Shown one piece after another: positions 63,478 to 64,000 of a stretch of DNA of 64,000 nt (its first letter is position 1; every line of letters starts with the position of its first letter). A program made the position numbers and the translations under genes. The stretch comes from an uncultured Lachnospira sp. (GTDB lineage Bacteria > Bacillota > Clostridia > Lachnospirales > Lachnospiraceae): assembly GCA_910585095.1 (NCBI GenBank), contig CAJUBU010000001.1, positions 124,001 to 188,000 of the forward strand, read 5' to 3'. A model generated the notes under the pieces. That model did no database searches. It had not been told where the DNA came from and saw nothing but the letters and a program-made list of their open reading frames with translations.

Positions 63478-64000
63478 TCATGTTTTATTTTTTTCATAGA
63501 TTAATTTTGCCTGTTCTGCTATAACTTCTTTTAAATAAACTGGTGAAAGTATATCTACCTTTGTCCCAAAGGACAGCAAAAACCCTATTAACCATGTATC
63601 TTCGGGCATTCTTGCAGAAACGATTAAATCGCCATTGGATTGACATTGTATTTGTGTTTTATCAAATTCATCATAAACGCGATATGCCATTTCTCTCGGA
63701 AAACAAAGCGTAATTTGATTATATTTTTCTTCAGAAGTTTCCATCGTTTTTGGAAAACTGCGCGGCTTAAAATGTTCATTTAAAATCTCTATATCTAAAA
63801 TACGATTTAATTTAAAAATCCTCCAATCCTGTTTTTCTGTACAAAATGCTTTCAAATACCATGCTTTTGATTTATAAACCAATTTTAACGGCTGTACAAT
63901 TCGTTCGCTTATAACTTCACAGGAATCTGCATAAGAAATTTTAATATTTGTGCAATGAACTACTGCTGATTTTAATAATTCAAATTTTTCATTGTCAAAC
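63478..64000 (-). CDS. WYL-domain transcriptional regulator (N-terminus beyond window)
   Basis: The visible 174 codons are the C-terminal WYL domain of a YafY-type regulator: ISYADSCEVISERIVQPLKL, VYKSKAWYLKAFC, and a C-terminal WCX extension (GFLLSFGTKVDILSPVYLKE). The reading frame stays open to the window end, so the helix-turn-helix domain is missing here. Such regulators sense ligands or nucleic acids and often repress neighbouring genes; the ClbS-like gene 63 bp downstream is a plausible operon partner. Confidence 0.85.
   Translation of the reverse strand, partial: FDNEKFELLKSAVVHCTNIKISYADSCEVISERIVQPLKLVYKSKAWYLKAFCTEKQDWRIFKLNRILDIEILNEHFKPRSFPKTMETSEEKYNQITLCFPREMAYRVYDEFDKTQIQCQSNGDLIVSARMPEDTWLIGFLLSFGTKVDILSPVYLKEVIAEQAKLIYEKNKT

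Overview
The window is AT-rich, with strong Gram-positive Shine-Dalgarno sequences, frequent TTG/GTG starts, long stem-loop terminators and a protein set typical of anaerobic Clostridia (PspA/SPFH pair, YerC, DUF1836, PcrA, dockerin, SleB-type hydrolase). It is most likely from a Lachnospiraceae-like gut anaerobe; the species cannot be named from sequence alone. Most genes lie on the minus strand.

Layout: (1) 1-4.4 kb: a hybrid histidine kinase, cut by the window edge, downstream of a sugar-type substrate-binding lipoprotein, with a divergent cupin gene. (2) 4.5-6.8 kb: a ladder of very small genes with strong ribosome binding sites and decayed paralogues. (3) 7.0-27.5 kb: an unusual biosynthetic island, transcribed toward lower coordinates. 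It holds three family-2 glycosyltransferases, a PaaK/LuxE-like adenylating ligase, isopentenyl-diphosphate isomerase, a UbiA-type prenyltransferase, two U32 proteins whose cysteine spacing fits UbiU and UbiV, five radical SAM/SPASM proteins (four of them paralogues), an asparagine-synthetase-like enzyme overlapping a transglutaminase-like putative cysteine protease, an APH/choline-kinase-type phosphotransferase, a RES-domain protein and UDP-glucose dehydrogenase. (4) 27.5-34 kb: a graveyard of broken transposases (IS3, IS1182 and IS4 types), a second cluster of small genes homologous to region 2, and an intact tyrosine integrase. (5) 34-64 kb: core-like genes (rlmD, pcrA, SPFH-PspA, YerC, DUF1836, PHP phosphatase, ABC exporter, MoxR/VWA/LRR trio, SleB-type hydrolase, GH43 enzyme, calcium-binding protein, broken Rpn nuclease, an IS200/IS605 copy, a large RCC1-repeat dockerin protein, ClbS-like protein, WYL regulator).

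The island is the most interesting part. Adenylation of an acid, DMAPP supply, prenyl transfer and a UbiU/UbiV-like pair together suggest oxygen-independent hydroxylation of a prenylated, possibly aromatic, metabolite. The radical SAM, ATP-dependent amide-forming, protease-like, kinase and glycosyltransferase genes suggest further tailoring, perhaps of a peptide. The end product is unknown and I saw no convincing precursor peptide.

The 34-64 kb segment carries several copies of a dispersed intergenic repeat that I did not see in 4-34 kb. Together with the flanking small-gene ladders, the transposon remnants and the integrase at the right end, this supports 4-34 kb being a horizontally acquired or repeatedly rearranged region.
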